Assembly (NCBI RefSeq): GCF_029837695.1
Contig: NZ_JAOEEA010000010.1
Location: 62,001 to 126,000, forward strand
Direction of reading: 5' to 3'
Origin: Pseudomonas sp. GD04019
GTDB lineage: Bacteria; Pseudomonadota; Gammaproteobacteria; Pseudomonadales; Pseudomonadaceae
DNA length: 64,000 nucleotides
Below, one piece after another: positions 35,796-44,622 of the stretch (positions within the stretch are counted from its first letter, which is position 1; every line of letters starts with the position of its first letter). The translations under genes and the position numbers were made by a program. The notes below the pieces were generated by a model. That model ran no database searches. It was not told the origin of the DNA and was given only the letters and a program-made list of their open reading frames with translations.

Positions 35796-35820
35796 AACGC
35801 CCCGCTCCGCGGGGCGTTTT
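35796..35820 (+). terminator. Intrinsic terminator after the SPFH gene
   Basis: Perfect 10-base stem AACGCCCCGC/GCGGGGCGTT (35796-35805 with 35809-35818), followed by TTCGTTT. Confidence 0.85.
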
Positions 35821-35889
35821 CGTTTGGCGACACGCTTCGTTGATGCGGGTCAAGGCTCGCCCCGGTACGCCGCGTAGGCTGGTGTGCAA

Positions 35890-35905
35890 CCGGGCAATTG
35901 CCCGG
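35890..35905. promoter_or_regulatory. Perfect 16-bp palindrome CCGGGCAATTGCCCGG, operator candidate
   Basis: Gapless perfect palindrome 20 bases upstream of the flavodoxin-like start, between it and the preceding terminator. Its position fits a repressor site or an mRNA leader structure. Confidence 0.5.
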
Positions 35906-35925
35906 ACCGTGCGATGGAGGTCGCC

Positions 35926-36456
35926 ATGAACGACATTCTTCTGGTGTGCTACTCGCGTACCGGGAACACCCGGCTGGTCGCCGACGAGCTGGCCCAGCTC
36001 ACCGGCTGGCCGCTGGGACTGATCCACGACACCAAACCGCGCGCCGGCACCAGCGGCGACTGGCGCTGCATGCTCGACGCCTGGCTGCGCAACCGCCCCG
36101 ACTACCGCTACGAGGGCCCTGCGCTGGAACGCTTCGAGCACATCGTGCTGCTCACCCCGGTGTGGATGAAGGGCCTGGCCGCGCCGCTGCGCACCTTCCT
36201 CGCCGACCACGACCTGTCGCGCCAGCGCATCTCGGTGGTCTGCACCCAGGGCGGCCGCGGCGGCTTCAATGCGGTGGAAGAGATCGCCACCCTGACCCGC
36301 CAGGTGCCGTCGCCGGTGCAGATCCTGCTGCAGAGCGAAGTGCTCGGCGGTCTGTCGCCACAACGCCTGGAAGATTTCGTGGTGCAGGTGCTGGCCTCCT
36401 CCACCTACCAGCGCGATCGCCAGCGCCCCGTCTGGCTGTCGCCCGTGGCCTCCTGA
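35926..36456 (+). CDS. Flavodoxin-like NAD(P)H-oxidoreductase family protein
   Basis: 176 residues. The N-terminal FMN phosphate-binding loop YSRTGNTR (residues 9-16) follows beta-strand 1 (DILLVC). TPVWMKGLAAPLRTFL matches the second FMN-contact region of flavodoxin-like reductases, and VCTQGGRGG the third. It is probably an electron-transfer or quinone-reducing flavoprotein; the partner is unknown. ATG 35926 is supported by GATGGAGG; an upstream in-frame ATG at 35884 would overlap the palindrome. Confidence 0.8.
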   Translation: MNDILLVCYSRTGNTRLVADELAQLTGWPLGLIHDTKPRAGTSGDWRCMLDAWLRNRPDYRYEGPALERFEHIVLLTPVWMKGLAAPLRTFLADHDLSRQRISVVCTQGGRGGFNAVEEIATLTRQVPSPVQILLQSEVLGGLSPQRLEDFVVQVLASSTYQRDRQRPVWLSPVAS

Positions 36457-36616
36457 GAACCAGCATCTCCCGGCTCGCGACCATGCGGCGTAAAGGCGCC
36501 CAGGGTCGCCAGCCCGGTCGGCATGCTCGTTGACCGGCCATAAACTCGCGTGCGAGCCCAGCGCGCTTTCCCGGGCGTTTCGCGGGCAACCGGAACCTTG
36601 CCTGGCCTAATCCAGA

Positions 36617-36634
36617 AGACCGTGAACAGGTTCT
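36617..36634. repeat. Degraded copy of the MITE terminal repeat
   Basis: AGACCGTGAACAGGTTCT matches the right end of the element at 32905-33043 (AGATCGTAAACAGGTTCT) at 16 of 18 positions. The surrounding 308-base gap (36457-36764) between the flavodoxin-like and isochorismatase genes contains no gene, and the matching left end is not clear. It may be a decayed relative of the element. Confidence 0.45.
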
Positions 36635-36643
36635 GCACCAGCG

Positions 36644-36668
36644 CCTCGCCCTTGGGGCGTTTTCTTTT
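36644..36668 (+). terminator. Weak terminator after the flavodoxin-like gene
   Basis: Short stem CGCCC/GGGCG around TTG followed by TTTTCTTTT, about 190 bases after the flavodoxin-like stop. Confidence 0.5.
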
Positions 36669-36764
36669 GCGCACGCCGGTACAAAACCGGCACGACCATG
36701 CAAGAGCGCAACGGCGCCCGGCGTGACACTCCATGCTCCTTTCATTCCTCTCTGGAGCATCGCC

Positions 36765-37418
36765 ATGGCCACCGCCTCTGCCGCCGCCGGCAAGACCCTG
36801 CTGAATCCGCTCGATCACACCCTGATCATGATCGATCACCAGTCGCAGATGTCCTTCGCCACCAAATCGATCGACGCCGTCACCCTGCGCAACAACGCCG
36901 CCCTGGTGTCCAAGGCCGCCAAGGAGTTCGGCGTCGCCACCATCCTCACCACCGTGGCCGAGAAGAGCTTCTCCGGGCCGATCTTCGACGAGATCAAGTC
37001 GGTGTTCCCCGAGCACCAGGTGATCGACCGCACCACCATGAACACCTGGGAAGACCCGCGCATCGCCGTGGAGGTGAACAAGTTCGGCAAGAACAAGATC
37101 GTTCTCGCCGGCCTGTGGACCTCGGTATGCATCGTCGGCCCGGCCCTGTCGGCGATCGACCAGGGCTTCGAGGTCTACGTCATCGCCGACGCCTGCGGCG
37201 ACGTCTCCGACGAGGCCCACGAGATGGCCCTGCAGCGCATGATCCAGCTCGGCGCGCGACCCATGACTTCCCTGCAGTACCTGCTCGAACTGCAGCGCGA
37301 CTGGGCCCGTGGCGAAACCTACGACCAGACCGTGAAGACCTCCATCGAACATGGCGGCGCCTACGGCCTCGGCCTGATCTACGCCAAGACCATGTTCAAC
37401 GCCTCCGAAGGCCACTGA
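36765..37418 (+). CDS. Isochorismatase-family hydrolase (YcaC-like)
   Basis: 217-residue cysteine hydrolase of the isochorismatase superfamily. The nucleophile-side motif [12 protein letters not shown] contains the catalytic Cys, and the N-terminal Asp is Asp24 in [10 protein letters not shown]. The [19 protein letters not shown] segment matches YcaC-type members. The true substrate of this subgroup is unknown. ATG 36765 has TGGAGC upstream; an earlier ATG at 36723 is less likely. It is first gene of a five-gene plus-strand run with short gaps (ohr-like, esterase, ABM protein, amidohydrolase). Confidence 0.85.
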   Translation: MATASAAAGKTLLNPLDHTLIMIDHQSQMSFATKSIDAVTLRNNAALVSKAAKEFGVATILTTVAEKSFSGPIFDEIKSVFPEHQVIDRTTMNTWEDPRIAVEVNKFGKNKIVLAGLWTSVCIVGPALSAIDQGFEVYVIADACGDVSDEAHEMALQRMIQLGARPMTSLQYLLELQRDWARGETYDQTVKTSIEHGGAYGLGLIYAKTMFNASEGH

Positions 37419-37468
37419 CAGCGGCGCGCCGGGCCTGGAACGGCCCGGTCTCGTCCAGGAGCATCACC

Positions 37469-37897
<429 letters not shown>

Positions 37898-37911
37898 ACA
37901 GGATTACCACC

Positions 37912-38925
37912 ATGCCTCGTATCGCCTTGCTCAGTGCCCTGATCACCCTGGCCGCCGGCCAAGCCTTCGCCGCCGGCAGCCCCGGCGTGGAACACCAGAC
38001 CCAGGCCTTCCTCCAGGCCCTGGAAGCCGGCGGTGGCAAGCCGCTGGAAACCCTCAGCCCGCAAGAAGCACATGCTGTACTGGTCGGTGCCCAGGCCTCC
38101 GTGAAAGTCGACCTGTCCGGCGTGAGCGTGTCCGAGAAGACCATCCAGGCCGGCGGCCAGTCGATTCCGCTGACCATCGTCCGCCCCGAAGGCGGGAAGG
38201 GCGAGCTGCCGGTGTTCATGTTCTTCCACGGCGGCGGCTGGGTGCTCGGCGACTACCCGACCCATGCCCGCCTGATCCGCGACCTGGTGGTGAACTCCGG
38301 CGCCGTGGCCGTCTACGTCGGCTACACCCCGTCGCCGGAAGCCAAGTACCCGACCGCCATCGACCAGGCCTACGCCGCCACCCAATGGGTTGGCGAGCAT
38401 GGCAAGGAGATCCAGGTCGACAGCTCGCGCCTAGCCGTGGCCGGCAACAGCGTCGGCGGCAATATGGCCGCCGTGGTTGCCCTGAAAGCCAAAGAGGCCG
38501 GCACACCGAAACTGCGCTTCCAGCTGCTGCTGTGGCCGGTGACCGACGCCAGCTTCGAGACGGCGTCCTACAACCAGTTCGCCCAGGGCCATTTCCTAAC
38601 CAAGCCGATGATGCAGTGGTTCTGGGACAGCTACACCACCGACCCGAAGCAGCGCGCCGAACGCTTCGCCTCGCCGCTGCGCGCTACTCCGGAGCAGCTG
38701 AAAGGCCTGCCACCGACGCTGATCCAGACCGCCGAGTTCGACGTGCTGCGTGACGAGGGCGAGGCCTATGCGCGCAAGCTGGACGCCGCCGGCGTCACCG
38801 TCACCGCGGTGCGCTACAACGGCATGATCCATGACTACGGCCTGCTCAACCCGCTGGCCCATGTGCCGGCCGTGCACGCCGCCATGCGCCAGGCCGGCGC
38901 CGAACTGAAACAGCACCTGCAATAG
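37912..38925 (+). CDS. Secreted alpha/beta hydrolase, hormone-sensitive-lipase type
   Basis: 337 residues with a signal peptide (cleavage near AFA-AG, residue 20). The oxyanion-hole motif is FFHGGGWVLGD. The nucleophile Ser is in GNSVGGN, the acid Asp in AEFDVLRDEG and the His in GMIHDYGLL, a complete HSL (family IV) esterase triad. It probably hydrolyses small esters in the periplasm. It sits within the five-gene run; the ABM gene follows after 18 bases. Confidence 0.88.
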   Translation: MPRIALLSALITLAAGQAFAAGSPGVEHQTQAFLQALEAGGGKPLETLSPQEAHAVLVGAQASVKVDLSGVSVSEKTIQAGGQSIPLTIVRPEGGKGELPVFMFFHGGGWVLGDYPTHARLIRDLVVNSGAVAVYVGYTPSPEAKYPTAIDQAYAATQWVGEHGKEIQVDSSRLAVAGNSVGGNMAAVVALKAKEAGTPKLRFQLLLWPVTDASFETASYNQFAQGHFLTKPMMQWFWDSYTTDPKQRAERFASPLRATPEQLKGLPPTLIQTAEFDVLRDEGEAYARKLDAAGVTVTAVRYNGMIHDYGLLNPLAHVPAVHAAMRQAGAELKQHLQ

Positions 38926-38943
38926 TCCAGGGAAGGGCCGACG

Positions 38944-39510
38944 ATGGAAGCGCACAACGCCGAGGAAGTGGTCACCCTGCTCATCCGTCACCGGGTTCGC
39001 CAGGGGCAGGATGAGGCTTACGAACACTGGCTGCGCCGCATCGTCAAGGCGGCGCACGGTTATCCCGGCCACCTGGGGGTCGACGTGATCCGCAGCCAGG
39101 AAGGTGGGCTACAGCTGTTCACCAGCGTGTTGCGCTTTGCCGGCGCCGCCCAGCTCCAGCACTGGCTGGGCTCGGACGAGCGTCGGCAGCTGCTCGAGGA
39201 AGTCAGCCCGCTGCTCGACAGCGACGAGGACCTGGAGCTGCACCCCAGCCGCGAGTTCTGGTTCACCCCCACACCGGTGGGCAACCGGCCGCCGCCGCGC
39301 TGGAAGCAGGCCTGCGTCACCTTCGCCGTGATCCTGCCGCTCAGCCTGCTGGTACCGCTGCTGTGGCAGCCGCTGTTCGCCGCCCTGCCCTGGCTGGGCG
39401 GCCACCTCGCCAGCAATGTGCTGATCACCCTGACTATCGTCCTGCTGGTGGTCTACCTGTTCATGCCGCGCGTCACCCGCTGGTGCGCCGGCTGGCTCAA
39501 CCGCTCCTGA
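38944..39510 (+). CDS. ABM-domain protein with two C-terminal membrane helices
   Basis: 188 residues. An N-terminal antibiotic-biosynthesis-monooxygenase-like domain (about 8-105; VTLLIRHRVRQGQDEAYEHWL, GYPGHLGVDVIR) is followed by two membrane helices (about 124-146 and 156-176). This membrane-tethered ABM architecture is common in Pseudomonas but has no assigned role. The start is preceded by GGGAAGGG. The Tat amidohydrolase gene follows after 14 bases. Confidence 0.8.
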   Translation: MEAHNAEEVVTLLIRHRVRQGQDEAYEHWLRRIVKAAHGYPGHLGVDVIRSQEGGLQLFTSVLRFAGAAQLQHWLGSDERRQLLEEVSPLLDSDEDLELHPSREFWFTPTPVGNRPPPRWKQACVTFAVILPLSLLVPLLWQPLFAALPWLGGHLASNVLITLTIVLLVVYLFMPRVTRWCAGWLNRS

Positions 39511-39524
39511 TCGAGGCCGCCCGC

Positions 39525-41483
39525 ATGTCCGACGATCCCGCCAACAACAGCCGACGCCGCTTCCTGGCGGCGTCCTCGGTCCTCGGCGCCGCCGGCGCGC
39601 TGTGGCCCGCCCTGCCGATCTTCGGCGCCGACAAAGGAGGCTCCATGCACCCCGACCTGATCCTGCACAACGGCCGCATCCACACCGTGGACCGTGAGAA
39701 ACCCAACGCCAGCGCCGTGGCCATTCACCAGGGCCGCTTCGTCGCCGTTGGCAGCGACGCCGAGGTAATGTCGCTACGCGGCAGCGCCACCCAGGTCATC
39801 GACCTGCACAAGCGCACGGTGATCCCCGGCCTCAACGACTCACACCTGCACCTGATCCGCGGCGGCCTCAACTACAACCTGGAGCTGCGCTGGGAGGGCG
39901 TACCCTCGCTGGCCGACGCCCTGCGCATGCTCAAGGACCAGGCCGACCGCACCCCGACGCCGCAGTGGGTACGGGTGGTCGGCGGCTGGAACGAATTCCA
40001 GTTCGCCGAGCGCCGTCTGCCGACCCTCGACGAGATCAACAAGGCCGCGCCGGACACCCCGGTGTTCCTCCTCCATCTGTACGACCGCGCCCTGCTCAAC
40101 CGCGCGGCGCTGCGCGTGGTCGGCTACGACAAGAACACGCCCAACCCGCCGGGCGGCGAGATCGTCCGCGATGCCAACGGCGAGCCCACCGGCATGCTCA
40201 TCGCCCGGCCCAACGCGATGATCCTCTACGCCACCCTGGCCAAGGGGCCGAAGCTGCCGCTGGAGTACCAGGTCAACTCCACCCGCCAGTTCATGCGTGA
40301 GCTCAACCGCCTGGGCGTGACCAGCGCCATCGACGCCGGCGGCGGCTACCAGAACTACCCGGACGACTACCAGGTGATCGAGCAGCTGGCCAAGGACAAG
40401 CAGCTGACCGTACGCATCGCCTACAACCTGTTCACCCAGAAGCCCAAGGAAGAACTCGCCGACTTCCAGAACTGGAGCAAGATCGTCAAACCCGGCCAGG
40501 GCGACGACTTCCTGCGCCACAACGGCGCCGGCGAGATGCTGGTGTTCTCCGCCGCCGACTTCGAGGACTTCCTCGAACCGCGCCCGGACCTGCCCGGCAC
40601 CATGGAAGCCGAACTGGAACCGGTAGTGCGCCACCTGGTGGAACAACGCTGGCCGTTCCGCCTGCACGCCACCTACGACGAATCCATCTCGCGCATGCTC
40701 GACGTGTTCGAGAAGGTCGACCGCGACATCCCGTTCAACGGCCTGCCCTGGTTCTTCGACCACGCCGAGACCATCAGCCCGCGCAACATCGAACGCGTGC
40801 GGGCGCTGGGTGGCGGCATCGCCATCCAGCACCGCATGGCCTTCCAGGGCGAGTACTTCGTCGACCGCTACGGCGCCAAGGCCGCCGAGGCCACGCCGCC
40901 GATCCAGCGCATGCTGGCCGAAGGCGTGTCGGTGGGCGCCGGCACCGACGCCACCCGCGTGGCCAGCTACAACCCCTGGACCTCGCTGTACTGGATGGTC
41001 AGCGGCAAGACCGTCGGCGGCCTGGAGCTATACCCCCAGGGCCTGCCACGCGAGACCGCGCTGCAGCTGTTCACCCACGGCAGCGCCTGGTTCTCCAGCG
41101 AACAGGGCAAGAAGGGGCAGATCAGGGTCGGCCAGCTGGCGGACCTGACCGCACTGTCGGCGGACTTCTTCAGCGTCGAGGAAGAAGCCATCAAGTGGAT
41201 CGAATCGGTACTGACCGTGGTTGGCGGCGAGGTGGTGTACTCAGCCGCCGAGTTCGACAAACTCGGCCCGCCACAACTGCCAGTGCTGCCCGACTGGTCG
41301 CCGGTGGCCAAGGTGCCCGGCCACTGGAAGCCGGCCGCACCGCTGGTGGCTGCCGTGCACCAGTGCATCGGCAGCTGCGCCGTGCATGCCCACAGCCATG
41401 AGCGGGCACGGCAGTCGTCAGTGCCGATCAGCGACTTCCAAGGTTTTTGGGGGGCGTTCGGCTGTTCGTGCTTCAGTTTCTGA
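39525..41483 (+). CDS. Tat-exported metal-dependent amidohydrolase (YtcJ-like)
   Basis: 652 residues with a twin-arginine signal (SRRRFLAASS, residues 9-18). The amidohydrolase barrel begins with the metal-binding HxH in GLNDSHLHL. YDESISRMLDVF, WFFDHAETI and VGAGTDATRV supply later metal and acid positions. The last 40 residues are odd: Cys- and His-rich (CIGSCAVHAHSH) and ending GCSCFSF. The substrate is unknown. ATG 39525 overlaps no other gene; a longer frame upstream is spurious. Last gene of the five-gene run. Confidence 0.85.
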   Translation: MSDDPANNSRRRFLAASSVLGAAGALWPALPIFGADKGGSMHPDLILHNGRIHTVDREKPNASAVAIHQGRFVAVGSDAEVMSLRGSATQVIDLHKRTVIPGLNDSHLHLIRGGLNYNLELRWEGVPSLADALRMLKDQADRTPTPQWVRVVGGWNEFQFAERRLPTLDEINKAAPDTPVFLLHLYDRALLNRAALRVVGYDKNTPNPPGGEIVRDANGEPTGMLIARPNAMILYATLAKGPKLPLEYQVNSTRQFMRELNRLGVTSAIDAGGGYQNYPDDYQVIEQLAKDKQLTVRIAYNLFTQKPKEELADFQNWSKIVKPGQGDDFLRHNGAGEMLVFSAADFEDFLEPRPDLPGTMEAELEPVVRHLVEQRWPFRLHATYDESISRMLDVFEKVDRDIPFNGLPWFFDHAETISPRNIERVRALGGGIAIQHRMAFQGEYFVDRYGAKAAEATPPIQRMLAEGVSVGAGTDATRVASYNPWTSLYWMVSGKTVGGLELYPQGLPRETALQLFTHGSAWFSSEQGKKGQIRVGQLADLTALSADFFSVEEEAIKWIESVLTVVGGEVVYSAAEFDKLGPPQLPVLPDWSPVAKVPGHWKPAAPLVAAVHQCIGSCAVHAHSHERARQSSVPISDFQGFWGAFGCSCFSF

Positions 41484-41577
41484 GCCGCTAGCGGCGTTGC
41501 TACCTAGGTCGACTTCTCAGGGTGCGCAGGGCTGCTAAGCTTGCGGCTCTAACCCTGATGCCAGAGCGGCGCGACCG

Positions 41578-42531
41578 ATGAAAAGCGTGGCGATACTTCT
41601 ATTTCCCGATGTCCTGCTGCTCGACGTGGCGGGGCCTATCGAGGTGTTTTCCATCGCCAACCGCTACCTGCCGCCAGACGCGCAATACCGCATCAGCACC
41701 GTCAGCAGCAGCGATGACCTGCACATACGCGCCTCCAATGGCATTCAACTGCTGGCCGACTACCGCCTGAGCGAGGCGCCCCAGGCGTTCGACCTGCTGC
41801 TGGTGCCAGGCGGCCCAGGCGCCTACAACGGCGAACACGGCAAGCTGCTGCCCTGGTTGCGCGACGCCGCCGGCGCCTCCTGTCGCCACGGCTCGATCTG
41901 CACCGGGGCATTCATTCTCGGCGAGGCCGGCCTGCTCGATGGCCGCCAGGCCACTACCCACTGGAACTACACCGAGCGCCTGGCGCGCCGCCACCCTTCG
42001 GCCTGCATCGGTACCGACCAGATCTTCATCCGCGACGACCGCCTGTTCACCTCTGGCGGCGTGACCGCCGGCATCGACATGGCGCTGGCTATCCTCGCCG
42101 AGGATCACGAGCGGCATATCGCGGTGAGCGTGGCCAAAGTGCTGCTGGTGGCGATGAAGCGCCAGGGTGGCCAGGCGCAGTTCAGCCCCATGCTGGCGGA
42201 AGTGGCGCGCGAAGCCTCGCCAATCAGCCATGTGCAACAGCACGTGCTGGAGCATCTGGACGGCGAACTCAGCGTGGAAAGCCTGGCCGCCATCGCCGGC
42301 ATGAGCGCACGAAACTTCGCTCGTGTGTTCGTCCGCGAGACCGGAGTCACACCCATGGAGTTCGTGCAGAACGCGCGCATCGACCGCGCCCGACAGCTGC
42401 TGGAAACCAGCGAGCTGCCGCTGAAAACCGTGGCCTTCCGCAGCGGTTTTCGCAGTGTGCGCTGCATGCGCCTGCTGTTTAGCGAACGCCTGGGGCTGAC
42501 GCCGGCGCAATACCGCCACCAGTTCGGCTAG
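41578..42531 (+). CDS. GlxA-family regulator (DJ-1/PfpI domain plus AraC helix-turn-helix)
   Basis: 317 residues. The N-terminal DJ-1/PfpI-like domain (about 3-180) has LLLDVAGPIEVF and the nucleophile-elbow-like GSICTGAFILGEAGLLDGR. The C-terminal AraC-type DNA-binding domain is at about 225-315 (SVESLAAIAGMSARNFARVF). It probably senses a small metabolite and activates transcription. It begins 94 bases after the amidohydrolase gene and is a candidate local regulator of that operon, which it follows on the same strand. Confidence 0.9.
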   Translation: MKSVAILLFPDVLLLDVAGPIEVFSIANRYLPPDAQYRISTVSSSDDLHIRASNGIQLLADYRLSEAPQAFDLLLVPGGPGAYNGEHGKLLPWLRDAAGASCRHGSICTGAFILGEAGLLDGRQATTHWNYTERLARRHPSACIGTDQIFIRDDRLFTSGGVTAGIDMALAILAEDHERHIAVSVAKVLLVAMKRQGGQAQFSPMLAEVAREASPISHVQQHVLEHLDGELSVESLAAIAGMSARNFARVFVRETGVTPMEFVQNARIDRARQLLETSELPLKTVAFRSGFRSVRCMRLLFSERLGLTPAQYRHQFG

Positions 42532-42732
42532 TCCTGTCCGTTCATAGCCCTCCCTTGGCAGTCGATGTCCCCATAAGCGGGTTTCTGCCGCGCGCCCTCG
42601 GCGCGATGATGTTTCCCTGCCATAACGTTGCGCGCCATAGGCGGCCGCGGTCTGCACAGGCTTCGCAGAAGGCCGATGACCACCCGCCAGGAGGAGAAAG
42701 GCGCGCCCCACCGGTTACAAGGAGCACGTCGT

Positions 42733-43485
42733 ATGGGCAACGACGGAACACGGGACGAGCGCGGGGCTGAGCGACGGCACGCGAAACAGGGCACAGTCGA
42801 TGATGGCGATTTCACCGTCACCATCGAGCTCAAGGAGTTCATTTCCCACCGCTCCTGGCGCGGCGGCAGGCTGGTCTATTCGGGAGGCCGCCTCAAGGGC
42901 AACATCGGCATCAACTATTCGGGCAACGGGTCGAATTGCCTACCGCCCTCGGCGATCGAGAAGCTGCTGATCGACACCAGCGGCAACTCCACCGAGCGCA
43001 ATCGCCAATCGCGCACTGAAAGCTTTGACTGCGCCTTTGGCAGTCTGGCAACCACCACCCACGCCGAACAGGTGCCGACAGAAGGCAAACTGATCGACGA
43101 GGTGATGCTTGCCCTGTACGCGCAGATCAGCCAACGGCGGCGTCAGCAGTCGGCGAGCCTGGCACCCTGGCAGGAGCGCCGCGCCAAGGAGCTGATCGCC
43201 AGCAATCTCGGCGGCGAGCTGTCGATTGCCCGCCTTGCGGCCGAATGCGGCCTGTCGCGCAGCCACTTTTCCCGCGCCTTCCACGGCAGCACCGGTTATT
43301 CGCCACAGCAGTGGCGTACGCACTTGCGCATCGAACGAGCCAAGGCCCTGCTGGGCGGCGAAGGTCGTTCCATCGCCGAAGTGGCACTGGACTGTGGCTT
43401 CGCCGACCAGGCCCACCTGGCACGGGTGTTCTCGCGCCTGGTCGGCCTGCCGCCGAGCCAATGGCGCCGCGTGCAGCGCAGCTAG
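42733..43485 (+). CDS. AraC-family transcriptional regulator
   Basis: 250 residues. The C-terminal double helix-turn-helix (about 150-248) has LSIARLAAECGLSRSHFSRAF and IAEVALDCGFADQAHLARVF. The N-terminal part (about 1-130) contains a basic, hydrophilic stretch and FTVTIELKEFISHRSWRG and is not a recognised ligand domain. ATG 42733 follows AAGGAGC at good spacing; ATGs at 42628 and 42676 are in frame but less supported. Its stop overlaps the convergent methyltransferase gene by 4 bases. Target unknown. Confidence 0.85.
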   Translation: MGNDGTRDERGAERRHAKQGTVDDGDFTVTIELKEFISHRSWRGGRLVYSGGRLKGNIGINYSGNGSNCLPPSAIEKLLIDTSGNSTERNRQSRTESFDCAFGSLATTTHAEQVPTEGKLIDEVMLALYAQISQRRRQQSASLAPWQERRAKELIASNLGGELSIARLAAECGLSRSHFSRAFHGSTGYSPQQWRTHLRIERAKALLGGEGRSIAEVALDCGFADQAHLARVFSRLVGLPPSQWRRVQRS

Positions 43486-44420
43486 GCGTTGCCGAACAGC
43501 AGCACCTTGAGTCCGGCGTCCGGGTCGCTGTCGGCGAACTCCGGCGGGTTGGCCAGGCGCTCGACGAAGCGCAGCTGCGGCGCCTCGCGGGCCATCTCGT
43601 CGATGAGGAAGGTGGGCGCGATGGCCGGGTCGTTGACGCAGGCCAGCACCCGCCCGCCCGGCGCCAGCAGGTCCGGCAGGCGACGCATGATCTTGGCGTA
43701 GTCGCGAGTCAGCACGAAGCTGCCCTTCTGGAAGCTCGGCGGGTCGACGATGATCAGATCAAAGGGGCCGTCCTTGCGCAGCTTGCCCCAGGAATTGAAC
43801 AAGTCGTGGCCGAGGAAGCTGACCCGCGACAGTTCATGACCATTCAGCCGATGGTTGTCGCGGCCGCGGCTCAGGGCCGGGCGCGACATGTCCAGATTGA
43901 CCACCTTCTGCGCGCCGCCGGCGATGGCCGCCACCGAGAAGCCGCAGGTGTAGGCGAACAGGTTGAGCACCCGCTGCCCGGCCGCCTGCTCGCGCACCCA
44001 CTGGCGGCCCAGGCGCATGTCGAGGAACAGGCCGTTGTTCTGCTTGCGGCCGAAATCGAGCAGATAGCGCAGGCTACCCTCTTCGATCTCGCCGCCGTCG
44101 ATGGCCTCGCCCACCAGGTACTCGGTGGCGCTGTCGGCCGTGTAGCGGTGCTGCAGCAGCAGGTGGCACGCGCCGCTGCGCGCCCAGGCCGGCGTGGCGG
44201 CGAACTGCAGCAGCATGTCTTTCAGCCCGGCCAGCGGCTGCGCCTCGGGCTCACGAAACAGCGCCACCAGCAGCACGCCCTGCAGCCAGTCGGCGGTGAC
44301 ATGCTCCAGCCCCGGCCATTGCCGGCAGCGGCCATGGAACAGCCGGCGCGCCTCATCGGGCAGGCAGGCGAAGGCCTGGTCGAGATGCTGTTGCAGGAGG
44401 GCGATGGCGGAAGAATTCAT
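43482..44420 (-). CDS. Class I SAM-dependent methyltransferase, RlmK/RlmI-like
   Basis: 312 residues. The AdoMet fold occupies about 145-285: NLFAYTCGFSVAAIAGGA (motif I), VVNLDMSRPAL (motif II) and the catalytic IIVDPPSFQKG (motif IV, DPPSF), characteristic of rRNA cytosine/guanine methyltransferases such as RlmI and RlmK. NNGLFLDMR (residues about 128-136) is also typical. It is a lone gene; the target base is not predictable. It starts at ATG 44420. Confidence 0.85.
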   Translation of the reverse strand: MNSSAIALLQQHLDQAFACLPDEARRLFHGRCRQWPGLEHVTADWLQGVLLVALFREPEAQPLAGLKDMLLQFAATPAWARSGACHLLLQHRYTADSATEYLVGEAIDGGEIEEGSLRYLLDFGRKQNNGLFLDMRLGRQWVREQAAGQRVLNLFAYTCGFSVAAIAGGAQKVVNLDMSRPALSRGRDNHRLNGHELSRVSFLGHDLFNSWGKLRKDGPFDLIIVDPPSFQKGSFVLTRDYAKIMRRLPDLLAPGGRVLACVNDPAIAPTFLIDEMAREAPQLRFVERLANPPEFADSDPDAGLKVLLFGNA

Positions 44421-44482
44421 GGCAGATGTGCGAAAACGGCTAGGCCGCGCATTCTAAGCCAGGCGGGGTGTTTCTCGCGGGC

Positions 44483-44517
44483 AAAAAAACGGCCCATCGC
44501 CGGGAGACGTGGGCCGT
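44483..44517 (-). terminator. Intrinsic terminator after putP
   Basis: Minus-strand stem ACGGCCCA/TGGGCCGT (44510-44517 with 44489-44496) around 13 bases, followed by a run of seven T. It lies between putP and the methyltransferase gene. Confidence 0.82.
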
Positions 44518-44622
44518 AAAGCACTAAAGGTCGTACGTGGTGCCCCGTCGCCAGCCGATGAGGGATGGCTGCCGACGGAGCGGAACGCGTGGACGGACGA
44601 CCGGCCGCCTACGCGTGGGGTA

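Noticed and set aside
42628..42732. Longer N-terminus of the AraC-type regulator
   Set aside because: The ATG at 42733 has the best Shine-Dalgarno site; the upstream residues are Arg-rich and typical of untranslated GC-rich DNA. Not fully excluded.
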